Source: Paenibacillus sp. H1-7 (lineage in GTDB: Bacteria; Bacillota; Bacilli; Paenibacillales; NBRC-103111). From it: a stretch of DNA of 64,000 nucleotides. The notes beneath the pieces are model-generated. The model was not told where the DNA came from. It was given only the letters and a program-made list of their open reading frames with translations, and did not search any database. Position 1 is the first letter of the stretch; the number at the start of each line of letters is the position of its first letter. Of the stretch, positions 17,489-25,192 are shown one piece after another. The stretch lies in the NCBI RefSeq assembly GCF_022354825.1, contig NZ_CP031168.1, forward strand, positions 619,001 to 683,000, read 5' to 3'. The translations under genes and the position numbers were made by a program.

Positions 17489-18493
17489 ATGACAGAATCG
17501 ATAGCGCCGTTTCAGGCATTGGTTGTCGAAAAGGAGGGAGACCGGTTCCAGGCCGGTGTTAAAGAATTGAAGCTTGAAGATTTGCCCGCAGGGGAAGTAC
17601 TCATCCGGGTCAGCTACTCCGGCGTCAATTTCAAGGACGGCTTGGCCTGCCTTTCTAACGGCGGCATCGTTCGCACTTACCCGCACATACCCGGGATCGA
17701 TCTTGCGGGAACGGTCGTAACCTCTGCGGACGCGCGCTTTCAGCCGGGACAAGCCGTGCTTGTGACGGGCTTCGACCTGGGCGTAGCCCATTTCGGCGGC
17801 TTCAGCCAAATGGCCCGCGTGCCGGCCGATTGGGTCGTAGCGCTCCCGCCGGGGCTCACCGCCTACGAAGCCATGGCCATCGGCACGGCCGGACTCACGG
17901 CGGCGATGTCCATCGACCGCCTGGAGCATAACGGCCTTGCGCCGGGCCAAGGCCCTGTGCTCGTCACCGGCGCTACCGGCGGTGTCGGCAGCTTCGCCGT
18001 CGCGCTGCTCGCCGCGCGCGGGTATGAGGTCGCGGCCAGCACCGGCAAGGCCGCGGAGCACGATTACCTGCGCAGCCTCGGCGCGCAGGACGTTCTCGAG
18101 CGCAGCGCGCTGGAGCCGGAGGCGATCAAGCCGCTCGAGAAGCAAAAGTGGGCGGCCGCGGTAGATCCGGTCGGCGGCCGCTCGCTTGCGTACATCCTTG
18201 CCTCGATCCGCTACGGCGGCTCTGTCGCGGTGAGCGGTCTTACCGGCGGCGGGTCGGTCCCTACGTCGGTGCATCCTTTTATTCTTCGCGGAGTCAGCCT
18301 GCTCGGCATCGATTCGGTGCAGTATCCGGCGGAGCGCCGATATGCGTTGTGGGAGCGGCTTGCGGCGGACCTTAAGCCGACGGGCCATCTCGAACGGATC
18401 GGCGGCACGCGGATCCGTCTCGCGGAAGTGCCGCAATATGCCGCTGACATATTGCAAGGCCGCATCAAGGGCCGGGTCGTCGTCGAGCTGTGA
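17489..18493 (+). CDS. YhdH/YhfP-family zinc-free quinone oxidoreductase (acrylyl-CoA reductase-like)
   Basis: Medium-chain dehydrogenase/reductase of 334 residues. The N-terminal half has YSGVNFKDGLA and HIPGIDLAGTVV; the NADPH-binding fold is LVTGATGGVGSFAVALLAARGYEV; the end ILQGRIKGRVVVEL is diagnostic of the YhdH/YhfP subgroup. Characterised relatives (AcuI) reduce acryloyl-CoA with NADPH. It has no zinc ligands. GGAAGGGAG precedes ATG 17489. It is a single gene closed by a strong terminator at 18706. Confidence 0.92.
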   Translation: MTESIAPFQALVVEKEGDRFQAGVKELKLEDLPAGEVLIRVSYSGVNFKDGLACLSNGGIVRTYPHIPGIDLAGTVVTSADARFQPGQAVLVTGFDLGVAHFGGFSQMARVPADWVVALPPGLTAYEAMAIGTAGLTAAMSIDRLEHNGLAPGQGPVLVTGATGGVGSFAVALLAARGYEVAASTGKAAEHDYLRSLGAQDVLERSALEPEAIKPLEKQKWAAAVDPVGGRSLAYILASIRYGGSVAVSGLTGGGSVPTSVHPFILRGVSLLGIDSVQYPAERRYALWERLAADLKPTGHLERIGGTRIRLAEVPQYAADILQGRIKGRVVVEL

Positions 18494-18705
18494 CGACCGC
18501 GCCATGAGAGGCCGGATAGCCGCCCGGCCTCCAGTGCCGCACGCGCCGCGAATCGGCGCGTATCGGGAACCCGGCTGCTGCCATACCCACTATGGCACAG
18601 CCGAGCTGATTTGCCTTGCTCGCTGGAGCGGGATTCCAGCAAGCAAGGCTGAGGCCGCACGATACGTGCCTATGCGGCACGCCTCGGCCCGGCTCCATAC
18701 CGGCA

Positions 18706-18752
18706 CGAAACCCTCCAATCGCAATTAAGCGATGGAGGGTTTCGTTTGTTTT
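18706..18752 (+). terminator. Strong intrinsic terminator after the reductase gene
   Basis: CGAAACCCTCC (18706-18716) and GGAGGGTTTCG (18734-18744) pair perfectly; the stem continues with ATCGC / GCGAT around a six-base loop, and TTTGTTTT follows. An imperfect hairpin upstream (CCTTGCTCGCTGGA / TCCAGCAAGCAAGG, about 18616-18650) has no T-tract. Confidence 0.9.
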
Positions 18753-18788
18753 GCTGCTCTTTCTGCGTAGATCAGCAGCCTGCCTCTA

Positions 18789-19661
18789 TTAGCACTCGGC
18801 CCCTGTCATTTCATTCGTGAACATCCGCTTGTACTCATGCGGCTTCAGCTTGACCGCGGATTCCGGCGCGTAATGGATTTGCAGCGAGCGTCTCCGCTTC
18901 TCAGAGAAGTTAGGCGGAGTCCCGTGATGCAGCAAGCCTGAGAAGAACAAGGCGCCGCCCGGCTTCAACGGCACCGCGACGTCATGCTCGACCTGAACGC
19001 TGACGTCGCACAGCTGCCAATCCCGCACCGCATAGTGCGGAACCGCTCCTTCCCGGTGCGAGTAGGGAATCACATGCATGCAGCCGTTATCCAGCTCGGC
19101 CGGGTCAAGCGCCACCCAAACACCGATGACCGATTTATCATAGGCCAGGTTGCCGTAAGCCATGTCTTGATGCCAAGGCTTTTCCGCGCCGCCTGAAGGC
19201 GGTTTCAGGATCGCTTGATCCTGAACGACTTTCGGCGCTTCCCCGAACAGTGCCTCCATTGCTTTCATAATGTCCGGATGATAAGCAGCGTCCCGCAGAC
19301 GGGGCTCGTGATCGACGTAATCGTGCAGCTTGCGGGCGGCGAGCTCAATCTCCTGCTCGGTATGAAGCTCCGAACGGGGCTTCACGAACTGAATTTTCGT
19401 GCCGACGGAACGCCCGTACAGGACATCCATAATCGCCTCCAGCGAGGCTTGCACCTCCTGCGGATTCAGCACCTGATCGACAACGAGATAACCGCGTTCC
19501 CAAAATTGTTTGACATGCTCCTCCGTTAGCTGCTGCAGCGTAGGGATGCGATCGGAAGCGATGGAATCGTAACGGTACAGCGTATCGGCAATCGTTCGGG
19601 CTAATTGTTCCTCTTCTGGGCTGTCGTATGAATGTAAAGTACGTTTAGCCGCTTTATCCAT
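18789..19661 (-). CDS. Phytanoyl-CoA dioxygenase (PhyH)-family protein
   Basis: Fe(II)/2-oxoglutarate-dependent oxygenase family, about 290 residues. The iron triad is visible: His164 and Asp166 in KPWHQDMAYGN, and a distal His in FSGLLHHGTPPN (His245/246); the 2-oxoglutarate Arg is in RRRSLQIHY. The second ATG (19661-19659) is chosen because AAGGGGG is seven bases before it, while the first lies one base away. It follows an AraC regulator by about 100 bases on the same strand. The substrate is unknown; bacterial members hydroxylate many small molecules. Confidence 0.9.
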   Translation of the reverse strand: MDKAAKRTLHSYDSPEEEQLARTIADTLYRYDSIASDRIPTLQQLTEEHVKQFWERGYLVVDQVLNPQEVQASLEAIMDVLYGRSVGTKIQFVKPRSELHTEQEIELAARKLHDYVDHEPRLRDAAYHPDIMKAMEALFGEAPKVVQDQAILKPPSGGAEKPWHQDMAYGNLAYDKSVIGVWVALDPAELDNGCMHVIPYSHREGAVPHYAVRDWQLCDVSVQVEHDVAVPLKPGGALFFSGLLHHGTPPNFSEKRRRSLQIHYAPESAVKLKPHEYKRMFTNEMTGAEC

Positions 19662-19762
19662 GTACATTCCCCCTTAAGGTGTATTTGATTCTATGTTATC
19701 TGACGAAGAGGGAGACGAAAATGGGGCGAGTACGCTTTTTTTTATACTTAAACCGATACGGG

Positions 19763-20716
19763 TCAATTTCCCTTTGGATTGGAGTGTGCTTGGGCCGGCT
19801 CGGATTTCCATTTGAGCTGGGAAGGCGGCGTTCCGTAACGCTGCTTGAACTGCTTGCTGAACAAATAGATGTTGGAATAACCGAGAGCCTCCGCTACTTG
19901 AGTGACGTTCATCGGAGTTTCCATTAACAGATGCATCGCCCTCTCGAGCCGTACGTCGGTGATGTATTGCTTGATGGAGGTGCCGGTATATTTTTTGAAA
20001 AGGACGCTTACGTATTCCGCGGACAGCCCGACGTGCTCGGCGATATCCTGGTGCGTTGCGCGTCTTCCGGGTTCTTCGCGTATGTAGCTTATGACACGCC
20101 CGATCAGCTGCTTATGCTTATCTGCGGAGACGGCCTCTTGCGTTTGCTGCCAGCGGTGCAGATGAAGCATCGTCTGCTTCATGATCAGGTCGAACTCGGC
20201 TTCAAGCCAAGGCCCGTCCGAGTGGATCATCTGCAGCTGCCGGTTGAGCAGCATTTCGATAAGCAGCGTGTCTCCTACCGTTGTGTAGCGTTCCGGCAGC
20301 AGTGTCGGCGAGAGGGGCTGACCGGTCTGCAAGTCCTGTACGGAGAAGTGGATAAAAATAACGCTGAGACGATCGAACGGATCCTGCGTTGCTTCTGGCT
20401 TGTCACCGGGACGCAGGAGGAAGCAGCTTCCTTTGCCAATATCGTCGTAAGCGATTCCGTTCACCGTCATCCGGCCCTTGCCGGACAAGACGTACCATAG
20501 ATCGTAATCGTCCAGCGGCCGCTGGGGCTGCCAGTGCCAGCCCGGCTCGCAGCGTGCTTTTCCTGCGTTGGGCGATCGTGCGAATAGGGTATTTTGCAGC
20601 GGATGCAGATTGAGTTCGATGGGAGACACCTCCTCCAAGCTTACCGGGCATGTGGAATATGATATGATCAAACTGATCAAGCGTGTATCTTGAGCCCCAT
20701 TGCCGTGTGACAACAT
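19763..20716 (-). CDS. AraC-family transcriptional regulator
   Basis: Up to 317 residues with an N-terminal cupin-like sensor (WYVLSGKGRMTVNG, LLRPGDKPEA) and a C-terminal pair of helix-turn-helix units (RRATHQDIAEHVGLSAEYVS; TQVAEALGYSNIYLFSKQFKQRYG). The start is uncertain: the ATG at 20716 has no clear ribosome binding site, while GGAGGAGGTG lies just before VSPIELNLHP, so initiation may be about 25 residues later at a GTG or non-standard codon. The next gene downstream is the PhyH-family oxygenase, likely its target or operon partner. Confidence 0.85.
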   Translation of the reverse strand: MLSHGNGAQDTRLISLIISYSTCPVSLEEVSPIELNLHPLQNTLFARSPNAGKARCEPGWHWQPQRPLDDYDLWYVLSGKGRMTVNGIAYDDIGKGSCFLLRPGDKPEATQDPFDRLSVIFIHFSVQDLQTGQPLSPTLLPERYTTVGDTLLIEMLLNRQLQMIHSDGPWLEAEFDLIMKQTMLHLHRWQQTQEAVSADKHKQLIGRVISYIREEPGRRATHQDIAEHVGLSAEYVSVLFKKYTGTSIKQYITDVRLERAMHLLMETPMNVTQVAEALGYSNIYLFSKQFKQRYGTPPSQLKWKSEPAQAHSNPKGN

Positions 20717-20796
20717 CGAAAAATCAACGCGACCTCAGGATTCGCGCCTTTGTAAGGGTTGATGTCTATTGCGATGAGACGCAATGTTCCCGCAAT

Positions 20797-20974
20797 CGGA
20801 CACAGAGGCCGCTATTTAGGGAAAATCGCCTGAATTTCGCGGTTAACGGACACAGGATACGTTATTTGGCGAAAATATCATGTTTTTCGCAGATTTTAGG
20901 CCCAATAGCGGAACCACGGTCCGCAGCAGCTTGATTTTCGCCCCTTTTTGGCTAAATAACGGCTGTACGGTCCG
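20797..20974. repeat. Four degenerate ~45-base repeats, two direct then two inverted
   Basis: Units at 20797-20842 and 20847-20892 run forward; units at about 20888-20923 and 20931-20974 run in reverse. All begin CGGAC followed by a variable stretch and then CCG or ACG, T/C, TATT and a GAAAA- or CAAAA-rich tail. The first two share CGGACACAG, TATTT, GAAAAT and TTTCGC at the same spacing. Together they make a convergent, imperfectly palindromic cluster. From memory, similar AT/GC-alternating intergenic elements are scattered in Paenibacillus genomes, but I know of no name or function. Confidence 0.7.
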
Positions 20975-21160
20975 ATCCTATCCGGCATCTAATCGAATTG
21001 GGCCCTCCGGCCGCTTCCGATAACAAAAAATCACATGGATGAGTGGCTGGGCGGTTCGTCTTTTGTCTTTATTGTAACACCGCTTACATGCCGGTTGAAA
21101 CATTCGAGTATCGAAATCCGTAAAAAGAAGTAAGCTGCTGCGTACATGGAACATACTGGA

Positions 21161-21500
21161 CCGTCCGCTCTGTCTCGCGGCGACGAAGCGTTTTGGGAAT
21201 CGTGCGCGTAGGGGGAGAACACACGTGAACTTATCTGAGCGTCTCGCGGTGAGAAGTACGTGCCGAGGTCGCGTGCGATGGACATGGCACACGTTACCGT
21301 CCGCTCTGTTTCGCGGCGACGAAGCGTTTTGGGAATCGTGCACGTAGAGGAGGACACACGTGAATTTTATCTTAGCGTCTCGCAGGGAAGTACGTGCCGA
21401 AGTCGCGTACGATGGACATGACACACGTTGTCATCCGATCTGTCTCGCGCTGACGAAGCGCGCAGGGAATCGCGTACGTAGGGGCATGGCACGTATATGA
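21161..21500. repeat. Tandem ~135-base repeat, about 2.5 copies
   Basis: Copy A 21161-21296, copy B 21297-21430, partial copy C from 21431 to about 21500. A and B differ at only two of their first 50 bases. Shared landmarks are GACGAAGCG, GGGAATCG, ACACACGTGAA, AGCGTCTCGC, AAGTACGTGCCGA and GATGGACATG. Copies are contiguous without spacers, so this is not CRISPR. Copy C is more diverged and ends about 115 bases before the next gene start. Confidence 0.85.
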
Positions 21501-21614
21501 TCGCCCGACTGCCTTACGGGGTGAAGCGAGCACTCATTCGCTGGACACCTTACAGCGCCCAAAGCAAACTAACCCATGAAGCAGCGGCATTCAGGATCAA
21601 AGGAGGATTTGTCT

Positions 21615-22109
21615 GTGGATACCAAGACCGTATATTTCTCCGACCGGTATTTTTCAACGGGGGTTACCGACATTTGGGATGAACAGCAGCGGAAGATCGG
21701 GGAGCTTGATTTGCAGAGCATGTTCACCGCCGGAATTCATTTGCGGGATGAGCGGGGCTGCTTGACATACAGCGGGAAGTTCCGTTTTTTCTCCAGTGGA
21801 TGGATCATACTGGATCGTACGGAAGAGGAAGTCGGGGTTTTGAAGGCGAAGCTGTCTTTTTTCTCCAAACGCTTTATATACGAAAACCGTCATGGAACGT
21901 ATGAGGTTGAGGCGCCGGCTTTTTCCCGCGAGTACACGGTAACCTCGGCATGGGGAGACAAAGTGGCCGAATTTAGAAAAACGGACGGGATGTTCGGCGC
22001 CGGAGCGTTTGCGTTAACGAATGACTCGTCACTGCCTACCGAAGAGCTCATCTTGGTTGTCATGGGGGTGCATGCGATTCAGAAAAGGCAAAACTCAGCT
22101 GCTACATAG
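21615..22109 (+). CDS. Uncharacterised beta-rich protein, possibly LURP-one/tubby-C-like
   Basis: A soluble protein of 164 residues starting at GTG 21615, eight bases after AGGAGG; the in-frame ATG 21576 lacks a site. The sequence is a run of short amphipathic strands, each with a turn: DIWDEQQRKIGELDL, LTYSGKFRFFSSGWIILD, VGVLKAKLSFFSKRFIYE and YEVEAPAFSREYTV. This pattern of a strand pair describing a modified ligand resembles LURP-one-related/tubby C-terminal barrels, but I am not sure of it. No signal or membrane segment. It lies between the tandem repeat and an alpha/beta hydrolase and seems to be on its own. Confidence 0.7.
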   Translation: MDTKTVYFSDRYFSTGVTDIWDEQQRKIGELDLQSMFTAGIHLRDERGCLTYSGKFRFFSSGWIILDRTEEEVGVLKAKLSFFSKRFIYENRHGTYEVEAPAFSREYTVTSAWGDKVAEFRKTDGMFGAGAFALTNDSSLPTEELILVVMGVHAIQKRQNSAAT

Positions 22110-22207
22110 TGGGAAATATTGCCTTTATATGTAATAAAATGTATGTCATTGCTTAAGAGGGGAAAGCTATCGGTAACGAAGAACCTGTGAATAAGAGGTG
22201 GAGCGCC

Positions 22208-23188
22208 ATGCCGATGGCTGAAGTAAACGGGATCCCATTGCATTACGACAGGGTCGGGAGAGGAGTCCCGATCGTGTTTATCCATCCTCCGTTGCTGACG
22301 GGGGAAAATTTTGTGTACCAGCAAGAGCAGCTGGCCGATCGGTTTGAAGTCATCACCTTTGATATTCGCGGGCATGGCCGAAGCGGTTATTCGAAAGAGA
22401 AGATCACGTATTCGCTCATTGCAGACGATATTTGCAAGCTGATGGACCAATTGAACATTCCGAAAGCCTATTTATGCGGATATTCCACGGGAGGCTCGGT
22501 TGCGCTGGAGACGCTGCTTAGATATCAGGATCGCTTCCTCGGAGGAATCTTGATCAGCGGCATGTCTGAGGTCAGCGACTGGTACAACAGGAGCAGAATT
22601 TGGACCGCCGCGCGAATAACCCGATTGCGGGCCAAGCGGCTGATGACCGCGGCCATCGCGATAGGGAACTCCGACATGCCCGCAACGTTCAAGCGGCTGT
22701 ATGCAAGCGCGATACAGGGCCATGTCCGCAATCTGCACCAATACTACGAATACAGCTACAATTACAGCTGCACATCGAGCCTGCACCGGATTCATATTCC
22801 TATGCTGCTCATTTATGGGGAAAAAGATGTCAGCTTTCACCGTTATGCGCACCTGCTGCACCGGAGCCTGCCGAACAGCACGCTGCATCTGATAGCAGGT
22901 GCGTATCACCAGATTCCTACCAAAAACGCCTCAGCGCTGCATGAGCTGATGCGTCTATGGCTGGCGGACGAGGTTTCGTCGGAAGAAGCGACCTCCTCTG
23001 TGGCTACATCTGCATCCGCATCGGTTTCCTCAACCCGTGCCGCAGCTACAACCATACTTGGCGAGCAGCAGGAGTATCCCGATGCAGACAGCCCAATAGG
23101 CACTCATGCAGACCGTATCGCACAAGCTCCAGCAGACCGTATCGCACAAGCTCCTGCCGATCCGGAGCCCGGGGAGCAGCGGCTCTAG
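22208..23188 (+). CDS. Alpha/beta hydrolase with low-complexity C-terminal tail
   Basis: Alpha/beta-fold hydrolase, about 326 residues. The catalytic triad is visible: nucleophile Ser in CGYSTGGS, Asp in LLIYGEKDVSF and His in GAYHQIP; the oxyanion strand is FIHPPLLTGE. GAGGTGGAG lies four bases before ATG 22208. The last 60 or so residues are unusual, an Ala/Ser/Thr-rich stretch followed by a direct repeat (ADRIAQAP twice) encoded by two identical 23-base stretches within 24-base units at 23108-23155. The tail is probably disordered. Substrate unknown; the family includes esterases, peroxidases and lactonases. It converges with the HprK-like gene. Confidence 0.88.
   Translation: MPMAEVNGIPLHYDRVGRGVPIVFIHPPLLTGENFVYQQEQLADRFEVITFDIRGHGRSGYSKEKITYSLIADDICKLMDQLNIPKAYLCGYSTGGSVALETLLRYQDRFLGGILISGMSEVSDWYNRSRIWTAARITRLRAKRLMTAAIAIGNSDMPATFKRLYASAIQGHVRNLHQYYEYSYNYSCTSSLHRIHIPMLLIYGEKDVSFHRYAHLLHRSLPNSTLHLIAGAYHQIPTKNASALHELMRLWLADEVSSEEATSSVATSASASVSSTRAAATTILGEQQEYPDADSPIGTHADRIAQAPADRIAQAPADPEPGEQRL
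23108..23155 (+). repeat. 24-base direct repeat, two copies
   Basis: Two adjacent 24-base units starting GCAGACCGTATCGCACAAGC, differing only in the last base. It encodes ADRIAQAP twice in the hydrolase tail and keeps the frame. Confidence 0.9.
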
Positions 23189-23280
23189 CCCTTGCTCCAG
23201 CCTAGATTTGTCCGCTGCCCCGAGATTCCTTGGGGCGCGCTATTCGCGCCGCGCGGCAGACAAGGCCGAGCTCCGCAAGA

Positions 23281-24192
23281 TCAATTGCTCTCCAGACGCT
23301 TCATGAAGTCCTCCACCGCGCTATAGCCTTGCTGGCGCAAATACCAGTTGTTCGCGGCCGCTTCGACGAGCCCTGCGACATCCCTTCCCGGCTGAAGCTG
23401 AATTTCGATATGAGGAATTCGTACGTCCATATAGTCCGAGAATTTCGGCTCTAGCTCTAGCTCGTTATTCAGCGCATTTTCCTGCCACTGGGTCAGCTCG
23501 ATATCCAACACGATACGGGTTTCATCCTGAAACGCCCTGCGTCCGTACAGACGGGACACGTTAATCAAGCCGATGCTGCGGAGGGCAAGAAATTCCTTGC
23601 TCTTCCCGTTATGCGTGCCGATAATCGTCTCGGGGCTGATCTTGCGCAGAACGACGATATCGTCCGCGACGAGCCGGTGGCCGCGGCGGATGAGCGTATG
23701 GGCGGTTTCGCTTTTGCCTACGCCCGACTTGCCGCGAAGCAGGATGCCGATACCCGATACATTGACGCATACCCCATGAATCGCTACTTCCGGAGCGAGA
23801 GCTTTGGTTAAGTACGCATCCATCAGCTCGAGAAATTTGGTTGTCGGCTCATGGGTCCGAAGCAGCGGAATGCCTTCCTCCTCGCAATATTTCATTAAAT
23901 ATTTAAGCCCCTCCTGATTACGGGTTACGACAAAGCAGGGCGGGTGATATTTGACGATATTGCCTATCCTTGAATTGCGTTCTTCCTCGCTAAGCGTATG
24001 CAAATAGTTGATTTCTTTGCTTCCAAGCACCTGAACGCGGGCCTGCTGAAAAAAATCGAAATAACCGACAAACTCAAGACCCGGACGATGCGTGCGCGGC
24101 TTCGTGATCAATCGGTTCAAATCCTTTTGGCCGGCCAGCACTTCCAATGAGAAACGGTTAACGAGATCTTGTACGGAGACGGATTTCGCCAT
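23281..24192 (-). CDS. Divergent HPr kinase/phosphorylase homologue
   Basis: A 303-residue protein with the full HprK layout: N-terminal domain (VSVQDLVNRFSLEVLAG, HRPGLEFVGYF), catalytic His in AIHGV, Walker A GKSGVGKSE, LVADDIVVL, and a C-terminal QPGRDVAGLVEAAANN matching the PGRN segment. HprK phosphorylates Ser46 of HPr to drive CcpA catabolite repression. Two places differ from the usual protein: the EIRGLGIINV signature reads ALRSIGLINV, and the N-terminal domain is diverged. It is not followed by lgt or ppaX. It is probably a second HprK-like kinase; its target could be HPr, Crh or another protein. AGGAGG precedes the ATG. Confidence 0.85.
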   Translation of the reverse strand: MAKSVSVQDLVNRFSLEVLAGQKDLNRLITKPRTHRPGLEFVGYFDFFQQARVQVLGSKEINYLHTLSEEERNSRIGNIVKYHPPCFVVTRNQEGLKYLMKYCEEEGIPLLRTHEPTTKFLELMDAYLTKALAPEVAIHGVCVNVSGIGILLRGKSGVGKSETAHTLIRRGHRLVADDIVVLRKISPETIIGTHNGKSKEFLALRSIGLINVSRLYGRRAFQDETRIVLDIELTQWQENALNNELELEPKFSDYMDVRIPHIEIQLQPGRDVAGLVEAAANNWYLRQQGYSAVEDFMKRLESN

Positions 24193-24298
24193 TGCGATTC
24201 TCCTCCTTTTCCATGGTTCTAAGTCTACCTATTCTACATAAGGGATGCATATTCCTTCGGAAAAACCAAGAGGACTTAGGGCATTGGGAATATGCAGA

Positions 24299-24349
24299 AT
24301 TTCTGGTAATATACTCGTAAGGCCTCTTTTCGGAGAGGTCTTATTTTTT
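24299..24349 (+). promoter_or_regulatory. Hairpin with T-tract at the head of the Gre-like operon
   Basis: GGCCTCT (24321-24327) pairs with AGAGGTC (24334-24340) and TTATTTTTT follows, the form of an intrinsic terminator. No plus-strand gene lies upstream, since the HprK-like gene is divergent. A promoter-like pair, TTGGGA and TAATAT 17 bases apart, lies just upstream, so this may be a promoter-proximal attenuator or a protective 5' hairpin. Confidence 0.5.
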
Positions 24350-24366
24350 CAAGGGAGGAATGTTCC

Positions 24367-24441
24367 ATGAGGGCAAGTTACGGCTATTTCACGGAAGGAG
24401 AAGTTATACGCAGCGGAGGTGATCCTTACTATGAGCCATAG
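24367..24441 (+). CDS. Short leader-type ORF (24 residues) overlapping the Gre-like gene
   Basis: A GGGAGGAA ribosome binding site precedes ATG 24367 and the frame reads MRASYGYFTEGEVIRSGGDP followed by YYEP and TAG. The stop overlaps the start of the next gene by 11 bases, and the ribosome binding site of that gene (GGAGGTGAT) lies inside this ORF. It could be a small protein, or a leader peptide that couples translation to the downstream gene. No similarity recognised. Confidence 0.5.
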   Translation: MRASYGYFTEGEVIRSGGDPYYEP

Positions 24442-24874
24442 TTCTCTGCAATCCGCCAGACTTCAGCTGATTCGTCAGCTCGTTTATTTCGATGAAGAAC
24501 GGTTCCATTTCTTGGACCATTATTTCCCGAGCGACAAAGACAAGAGAAAGGGAGAAATGTTCCTAGATGAGTATACTCAAAAGCTGGAGCACATTATTGC
24601 CCATTTTGAAGAGGATGCTCTTCACTCCGTTGCACTTATTGGCAGTCGTATCGAAATGACGGACGAAGGCTTCGACGATTCGTTCACGATCGTATTCCCG
24701 CATCAAGCCGATCCGGACCGCAATATGATCTCGTTTCTGGCGCCGCTCGGGTTCCAGCTGCTGCTCTCCGCGCAAAACGACAATAAGGCGATTGAAACTC
24801 CGATTGGAAATTCAACCGTGCATGTGCGCAACGTTCAATACGTCAATATGGGGGAACCGTTTCAGCAATCGTAA
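24431..24874 (+). CDS. GreA/GreB-family-like protein
   Basis: A 147-residue protein. The C-terminal half shows the FKBP-like Gre domain: VALIGSRIEMTD, SFTIVFPHQADPDRNMISFLAPLGFQLLLS, and a final strand pair ending TVHVRNVQY. The N-terminal half is a helical hairpin (DEERFHFLDHYFPSDKD...LDEYTQKLEHIIAHF), shorter than the coiled coil of true GreA, so it may instead be a polymerase-channel binding factor of the Rnk/Gfh type. The acidic tip residues of the GreA hairpin are not obvious. ATG 24431 is preferred over GTG 24419, which is within the GGAGGTGAT site. A terminator follows at 24970. Confidence 0.7.
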   Translation: MSHSSLQSARLQLIRQLVYFDEERFHFLDHYFPSDKDKRKGEMFLDEYTQKLEHIIAHFEEDALHSVALIGSRIEMTDEGFDDSFTIVFPHQADPDRNMISFLAPLGFQLLLSAQNDNKAIETPIGNSTVHVRNVQYVNMGEPFQQS

Positions 24875-25192
24875 GCCGGCTGCCGTTCGTCTATTCAGAA
24901 GACCGTGATCGGCATCCCGTGCTGCGGCTATCCATCGTTCCTTATGAAATAATGTGGTTTAGTTCTTACGGCCTCCGGCTGCAGCTTGCAGTCGAGGCCT
25001 TTTTGCCGTTCGGCTAGGTCCTGCGGCTTATGTGAAATTTAAAACAATTTGCCGAAAATCGACACCGAGCTATAACATTTGCGGCGATATTTGTCGAAAT
25101 AAAAGAAGTAGAATATCCAATGAAAGGAAAAAACGCTTTCATAAATGGGATAAAAAAGACCCCGCCAAGGGGAATATCGGAGGCTGTGGAAC
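24875..25192. other. Intergenic region with terminator and chemoreceptor upstream sequence
   Basis: Holds the terminator 24970-25004 of the Gre-like gene. A perfect 7-bp inverted repeat, ATGAAAG / CTTTCAT around a nine-base spacer at 25120-25142, is a candidate operator 50 bases before the chemoreceptor gene; it includes a half-site similar to the catabolite-control box. No gene was found. Confidence 0.4.
24970..25004 (+). terminator. Intrinsic terminator after the Gre-like gene
   Basis: GGCCTC (24970-24975) pairs with GAGGCC (24994-24999), with internal CTGCA / TGCAG pairing, followed by five T. Confidence 0.85.

Larger units (their letters stand above)
20717..21614. other. Long non-coding stretch with two repeat systems
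   Basis: About 900 bases without a supported gene. The left part (20797-20974) holds two direct and two inverted copies of a roughly 45-base degenerate repeat; the right part (21161-21500) holds about 2.5 tandem copies of a roughly 135-base repeat. Both are listed separately. The minus-strand open frame 20978-21424 runs through the tandem repeat and has no ribosome binding site, so it is treated as non-coding. Confidence 0.6.

Noticed and set aside
17312..18505. A 397-residue minus-strand open frame opposite the YhdH/YhfP gene
   Set aside because: It is an antisense shadow of a well-supported enzyme gene; Arg/Ala-rich, with no family resemblance or ribosome binding site.
20978..21424. A 148-residue minus-strand frame with repeated segments such as KFTCVL
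   Set aside because: The repeats only mirror the tandem DNA repeat; no ribosome binding site and atypical composition. A repeat-encoded peptide cannot be fully excluded.
21161..21500. CRISPR array
   Set aside because: Units of about 135 bases lie head to tail without spacers of constant size, and no cas gene is in the window.
23217..23236. Hairpin GCCCCGAG / CTTGGGGC between the convergent hydrolase and HprK-like genes as a terminator
   Set aside because: No T-tract on either strand; kept only as a possible structural element.
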